DNA from: Planctomicrobium sp.
GTDB lineage: Bacteria > Planctomycetota > Planctomycetia > Planctomycetales > Planctomycetaceae
Length of the DNA stretch: 9,126 bases
Assembly (NCBI GenBank): GCA_029259835.1
Contig: JAJDEL010000620.1
Coordinates: 1 to 9,126, forward strand
Reading direction: 5' to 3'
Shown here: positions 6,362 through 9,126 of the stretch, piece by piece
Layout: each line of letters opens with the position of its first letter
Numbering within the stretch: the first letter of the stretch is position 1
The notes under the pieces: model-generated
What the model was told of the DNA's origin: nothing
Seen by the model: only the letters and a program-made list of their open reading frames with translations
The model's database searches: none
Position numbers and translations under genes: made by a program

Positions 6362-7555
6362 ATGAGGGTATCTTACGCAATTGCATTCTGCACAACACTT
6401 GGGCTTCTTGGTTGCGGTAGTGCAAAGCAAGAGGAGAGTTCTGCTGACAGCAACATTTCACGCCCCAGTGAGAAAGAACCCAAGAGTGGTGACAGTGGCG
6501 AACGCGACAGTGGCGAACGCGACAGTGGCGAACGCGACAGTGACGAAAGCGACAGTGACGAAAGCGACAGTGACGAATTCGTTACTGTGAAAATTCACTA
6601 TGCCACAAATAGAGAAAGAGATTATCGTGCAAAAAAACCAGCTAAATTCTATGGAGAGGGGATTTCCAAAAAAATTCGATATGGTGTTGCCTCAGTGAGC
6701 ATACCGTTCGACCATGTGAAAGGAGAAATCGAAAGACCATGGTTATTCAAGGAAAATCCGCGAGACCACATCGTGCTGTTGGCAGCACATGAGCAGCAGG
6801 GTGAAAAATTTTTCAAGGACATTGAGCAAGTCGTAGCGAAATCAAGTAAGCGTTCTGTTCTCATTTTTGTCCATGGCTACAACGTCACTTTCGAAGAAGC
6901 TGCACATCGAACAGCACAACTCGCGTATGACTTGGGATTTCAAGGGACTGCAGCGTTCTTTAGCTGGCCTTCAAATGGAGGCGAACTTCAGTACCTTTCA
7001 GATCTTGACGATATTGATCAATCCTGGAGGCATGTCAGGGATTTTTTTGTTGACGTTGCAGAAAGATCAGACGCTGAGGAAATTCATGTGATTGCACACA
7101 GCATGGGGAGCCGCGCGGTTGCATATGCATTTGAATCAATGTTCTCGAGTATCGATGAGGCCCACCGTTCCAAATTTAAAGAATTGATTCTCGCTGCCCC
7201 TGAAATCAGCGCAGGTGTGTTCGAACAAATTGCGCCAATAATTACTGGCGACAAAATGAGAGTGACAATTTATGGATCAAAGGCTGATTTACCCCTACAG
7301 GTCTCTAAATTTGGATCTGGGAACCGACGGCTTGGACAAGTTAAAAAGGGCATTCCGGTCCTAATAAAAGGAATCGATTCGATTGATGCGACAGCTGTAG
7401 TAAAATCTTGGGAAAGTCATAGCTATGCGTTCGAGGAAGAAGATCTTATCAGCGACTTGAAGACCGTACTCCTAGGCCGCTCACCAACTGACCCAATTCG
7501 CAACCACTTAAAAGAACACACAGAGGGTATGGGTACTTTTTATCTCTTTCGCTAG
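6362..7555 (+). CDS. Lipidated alpha/beta hydrolase (DUF900-like), 397 aa, with Asp/Ser repeat linker
   Basis: This is a serine-esterase-like alpha/beta hydrolase of the DUF900 type (PF05990). Residues 1-18 form a lipoprotein signal with lipobox LLGC (Cys18). Residues 19-73 are a hydrophilic linker, including six tandem pentapeptides (DSGER x3, DSDES x2, DSDEF; 44-73). The catalytic domain starts at about 75 with VKIHYATNRERDY, a family-typical opening. Then come LIFVHGYNVTFEEA (167-180), FFSWPSNGG, and IHVIAHSMGSRAVAYAF with nucleophile Ser247 in AHSMGS. Asp309 in SKADLPLQVS and His353 in SWESHSYAF fit the acid and base of a triad. The substrate is unknown; esterase, lipase or peptidase-like activity outside the cytoplasm is inferred. 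By eye the gene is more A-rich than its neighbours. The start is backed by AAGGG eight bases upstream. It converges on the lipoprotein genes to its right. Confidence 0.9.
   Translation: MRVSYAIAFCTTLGLLGCGSAKQEESSADSNISRPSEKEPKSGDSGERDSGERDSGERDSDESDSDESDSDEFVTVKIHYATNRERDYRAKKPAKFYGEGISKKIRYGVASVSIPFDHVKGEIERPWLFKENPRDHIVLLAAHEQQGEKFFKDIEQVVAKSSKRSVLIFVHGYNVTFEEAAHRTAQLAYDLGFQGTAAFFSWPSNGGELQYLSDLDDIDQSWRHVRDFFVDVAERSDAEEIHVIAHSMGSRAVAYAFESMFSSIDEAHRSKFKELILAAPEISAGVFEQIAPIITGDKMRVTIYGSKADLPLQVSKFGSGNRRLGQVKKGIPVLIKGIDSIDATAVVKSWESHSYAFEEEDLISDLKTVLLGRSPTDPIRNHLKEHTEGMGTFYLFR
6491..6580 (+). repeat. Six tandem 15-bp repeats in hydrolase linker
   Basis: Three identical copies of GACAGTGGCGAACGC (6491-6535) are followed by two identical copies of GACAGTGACGAAAGC (6536-6565) and a last copy, GACAGTGACGAATTC (6566-6580). 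The 15-bp period keeps the reading frame, adding five residues per copy: DSGER x3, then DSDES x2, then DSDEF. The first type is charge-mixed, the second strongly acidic. Lack of any silent difference within each type suggests recent slippage or recombination. Confidence 0.97.
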
Positions 7556-7568
7556 CAATGAAAGAGAT
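7542..7568 (+). repeat. 9-bp hairpin over the hydrolase stop codon
   Basis: The arms ATCTCTTTC (7542-7550) and GAAAGAGAT (7560-7568) are perfectly complementary around a 9-base loop that contains the TAG stop. The stem is AT-rich and no T tract follows, so it is a weak terminator at best. It could protect the 3' end or separate the convergent transcripts ending at 7555 and 7623. Confidence 0.45.
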
Positions 7569-7622
7569 TAGGAAATTTCAATGGACAGCTAAACGCAAAC
7601 CACGTTTGTGAAAATGTGGCGA

Positions 7623-8324
7623 TCAGTTCGCCCAACCAATCATGTCTCCGTGGAAGCGGTCATAGAACAGCCAGCCGATTTTTTCACTCAGACGCGAGAG
7701 GTACTCTTTCCGAAATTCTCCGAGCGAGAGTTCAGACGAAGAACGGGGGACTTGTGTTGGAAATGAGAAATCGATTTCTTTTGTAAAAATACGATCTGCG
7801 TAGCCTTCTTCATCGATTTTGATGACATGCACATAGGCTTCGGTTCGCCCGCGATAGAGAGTTGTGCTGGCCCCTTCGTACAACGAGAAATCCGCCAGTT
7901 CAATTTCAATCACGTAATCCGTATTGAAGGCTTTCCCGATCTCTTCCGCTTTCTCCCAGTCAGGATGTTCGTCGACCCAGGCTTTTACGTAATCCGGGTG
8001 AATCATTTCGATGTAGTTCTGTCCTAAACGATGGGCAACATGCGTGGCAACTTGTTCGTCGAGTTGAGGAAATTTCCACTTCAATTCCGTGGGAGTGAAA
8101 CAGACGACAGCGACAGTCACTTCCGGAACACTCATCGATTCGCCGGTTTCGGCGTCGAAATCGGGTTCAATCGATGGCGGACCATGCAACAAATAGCTGA
8201 TGATCACGAATTGCTGACAGCCGGATATCGACACGCAGAGGATGATCGCAGTCATCAGCAATCGAATCCGAGAGAACAGACTGGCTCCCGGAACGGAATT
8301 ACAATATGGAGTTGAAATCTTCAT
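7623..8324 (-). CDS. Lipoprotein of unknown function, 233 aa, paralogue A
   Basis: A type II signal peptide ends in the lipobox ISGC with Cys36, after LLMTAIILCVS. The mature part has a strand-like VPEVTVAVVCF (66-76), a helix-like QLDEQVATHVAHRLGQN, IEMIHPDYVKAWVDEHPDW (105-123), DYVIEIELADFSLYEG (136-151), TLYRGRTEAYVHV (155-167) and a C-terminal SRLSEKIGWLFYDRF. This succession (strand, helix, then a [D]YVIEIE strand) resembles the general plan of CsgG, FlgO and TolB-N type domains, but no family can be named with confidence. It is a diverged copy of the gene 53 bases upstream: the same length of 233 codons, with the LYRGR and HPD motifs at almost the same positions. The two are probably co-transcribed. 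No clear Shine-Dalgarno precedes the ATG at 8324, although a weak GAAAAG lies close. Confidence 0.85.
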   Translation of the reverse strand: MKISTPYCNSVPGASLFSRIRLLMTAIILCVSISGCQQFVIISYLLHGPPSIEPDFDAETGESMSVPEVTVAVVCFTPTELKWKFPQLDEQVATHVAHRLGQNYIEMIHPDYVKAWVDEHPDWEKAEEIGKAFNTDYVIEIELADFSLYEGASTTLYRGRTEAYVHVIKIDEEGYADRIFTKEIDFSFPTQVPRSSSELSLGEFRKEYLSRLSEKIGWLFYDRFHGDMIGWAN

Positions 8325-8377
8325 CTGAGCTTTTCAGAAAAGGAGGCAGGATGAATGGAAGGCGTGTTCTCTTTGAA

Positions 8378-9079
8378 TTATTGAGCAAACAGACTACTCG
8401 ACTGCACGCTGTAAAATGTATTTCCCAGGTTGTCCGCAATTCGGTCTATGAACCGGCGAATGAAAACAGTCTTGGGCATTTGGTCGACGGCAACAGGGTG
8501 GGCACTTGGATGCGTTGTCTTGAATTGCTGGTCATAAACTTGAACGGAGTGTCGTCCTGAGTCTCCACCGCGAACTTCATGACCAACAATTGAGCCAGAA
8601 GCCCTGCCTCGGTACAGGTTGGGGCTGTTGTCTTCTCGGTAGGTGAAACTTTCGAACTGAATGTGGAAAATGTAATCGACATCATCGAGTTGAGTCGCAA
8701 GCAAATTTGGATCGAAGTGACCAGCGTAGTCGTCAAGGATGTCAGCGGCCGCATCGGGGTGCATGACTGCCAGACCATTCCGACGCAGGCGCCGGATCAA
8801 TTCTTCTTGAACATCAGATGTCAATGTATCGTAGTCATCTGAGAGATACGCTGGTGCTGAGCAATGGATGAGAACTCGTTTTTGATCTTTGACAAGAGAA
8901 ACGCCCGTTGAAAGTTCAAACCCGGATGGTTGCTTGGGGTCTCCCAGAATCACCTTCCCTGCCATCATGAGCGAATCAATACATCCGCATTGTGTGAGGA
9001 CGGACAGGCACAATCCAAACATCAACATCCCACATACTACGGGGTTGGACCGATTCCGAATTTGTCGGGCCGTCTTCAT
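8378..9079 (-). CDS. Lipoprotein of unknown function, 233 aa, paralogue B
   Basis: Translation is placed at ATG 9079 because AAGGA lies seven bases upstream. An in-frame GTG at 9094 overlaps that region and would add five residues. The signal peptide (basic ARQIRNR, then a hydrophobic core) ends in LTQCGC; Cys33 is the likely lipidated residue, though Gln at -3 is unusual. The mature part has KRVLIHCSAPAYL (67-79), a helix-like DVQEELIRRLRRNGLAVMHP (89-108), DVDYIFHIQFESFTY (133-147), NLYRGRASGSIVGHEV (154-169), and IRRFIDRIADNLGNTFYSV near the end. These blocks correspond in order and position to those of the downstream 233-aa lipoprotein, so the two look like an old tandem duplication. It is the first gene of the presumed two-gene unit, whose promoter lies at or beyond the right edge. 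No known function. Confidence 0.85.
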   Translation of the reverse strand: MKTARQIRNRSNPVVCGMLMFGLCLSVLTQCGCIDSLMMAGKVILGDPKQPSGFELSTGVSLVKDQKRVLIHCSAPAYLSDDYDTLTSDVQEELIRRLRRNGLAVMHPDAAADILDDYAGHFDPNLLATQLDDVDYIFHIQFESFTYREDNSPNLYRGRASGSIVGHEVRGGDSGRHSVQVYDQQFKTTHPSAHPVAVDQMPKTVFIRRFIDRIADNLGNTFYSVQSSSLFAQ

Positions 9080-9086
9080 TTCGTGA

Positions 9087-9091
9087 TCCTT
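9087..9091 (-). promoter_or_regulatory. Ribosome binding site (AAGGA) for paralogue B
   Basis: The minus strand reads GTGAAGGATCACGAAATG. AAGGA sits seven bases before the ATG at 9079 and so decides for that start over the GTG at 9092-9094. Confidence 0.65.
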
Positions 9092-9101
9092 CACTTCACA
9101 A

Positions 9102-9116
9102 AAAGCATCATGCTTT
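9102..9116. promoter_or_regulatory. Palindrome AAAGCAT-C-ATGCTTT upstream of the lipoprotein pair
   Basis: Perfect 7-bp arms around one central base lie 22 bases upstream of the ATG at 9079, just ahead of the ribosome binding site. The site may be an operator or a small 5' leader hairpin of the two-lipoprotein unit. Only the symmetry and position support this, and the promoter itself is cut by the window edge. Confidence 0.3.
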
Positions 9117-9126
9117 GCGATGAACG

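Noticed and set aside
6491..6580. CRISPR-like direct repeats
   Set aside because: The units are contiguous with no spacers and are in frame inside a coding sequence.
8306..8560. Plus-strand frame with an excellent AAAAGGAGG ribosome-binding-like sequence before ATG 8351
   Set aside because: Most of the frame is antisense to the 3' end of the lipoprotein at 8378-9079, and the product has no recognisable features; the AGGAGG is probably chance in the 53-base gap.

Overview
The window looks like a piece of a mid-GC planctomycete chromosome (phylum Planctomycetota). The main support is a Tat-exported DUF1501 protein, a family strongly expanded in that phylum. Further support comes from several small lipoproteins with planctomycete-style sequences, such as the TLPSAFYLRDDVQF motif and the ATEQLLLSDA / GAGPFQRG motifs. 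Genes are loosely packed, change strand often, and many lack a clear Shine-Dalgarno. The genus cannot be fixed from the sequence alone. No tRNA, rRNA, transposase, integrase or CRISPR array is visible.

Layout, left to right. (1) 1-363, minus: the N-terminal 121 codons of a gene cut by the window edge; a Lys/Arg-rich histone-H1-like stretch followed by a very acidic stretch. (2) 364-1222: about 860 bases without a convincing gene, holding only tiny overlapping open frames. (3) 1223-2077, minus: a 284-aa lipoprotein. (4) 2328-2921, plus: a secreted 197-aa protein of unknown function, followed by a strong symmetrical terminator at 2987-3014. (5) 3121-3369, minus: an 82-aa lipoprotein. (6) 3671-5095, minus: the DUF1501 protein. 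(7) 5288-6136, plus: an ABC-2 type (DUF990-like) permease without a visible ATPase partner. (8) 6362-7555, plus: a lipidated alpha/beta hydrolase of the DUF900 type, carrying six tandem 15-bp repeats that encode an Asp/Ser linker. (9) 7623-8324 and 8378-9079, both minus: two tandem lipoproteins that appear to be diverged paralogues of exactly equal length (233 aa), probably one transcription unit read from the right edge.

All eight complete genes encode proteins predicted to be exported, lipidated or membrane-embedded, so the window reads as an envelope-protein neighbourhood. Apart from the two-gene lipoprotein unit the genes are separated and mixed in orientation, so a single pathway cannot be claimed. 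The observations most worth following are the paralogous lipoprotein pair, which shares an LYRGR motif and perhaps a distant relation to the lipoprotein at 1223-2077, the repeat-bearing lipidated hydrolase, and the solitary ABC-2 permease and DUF1501 genes that lack their usual partners.
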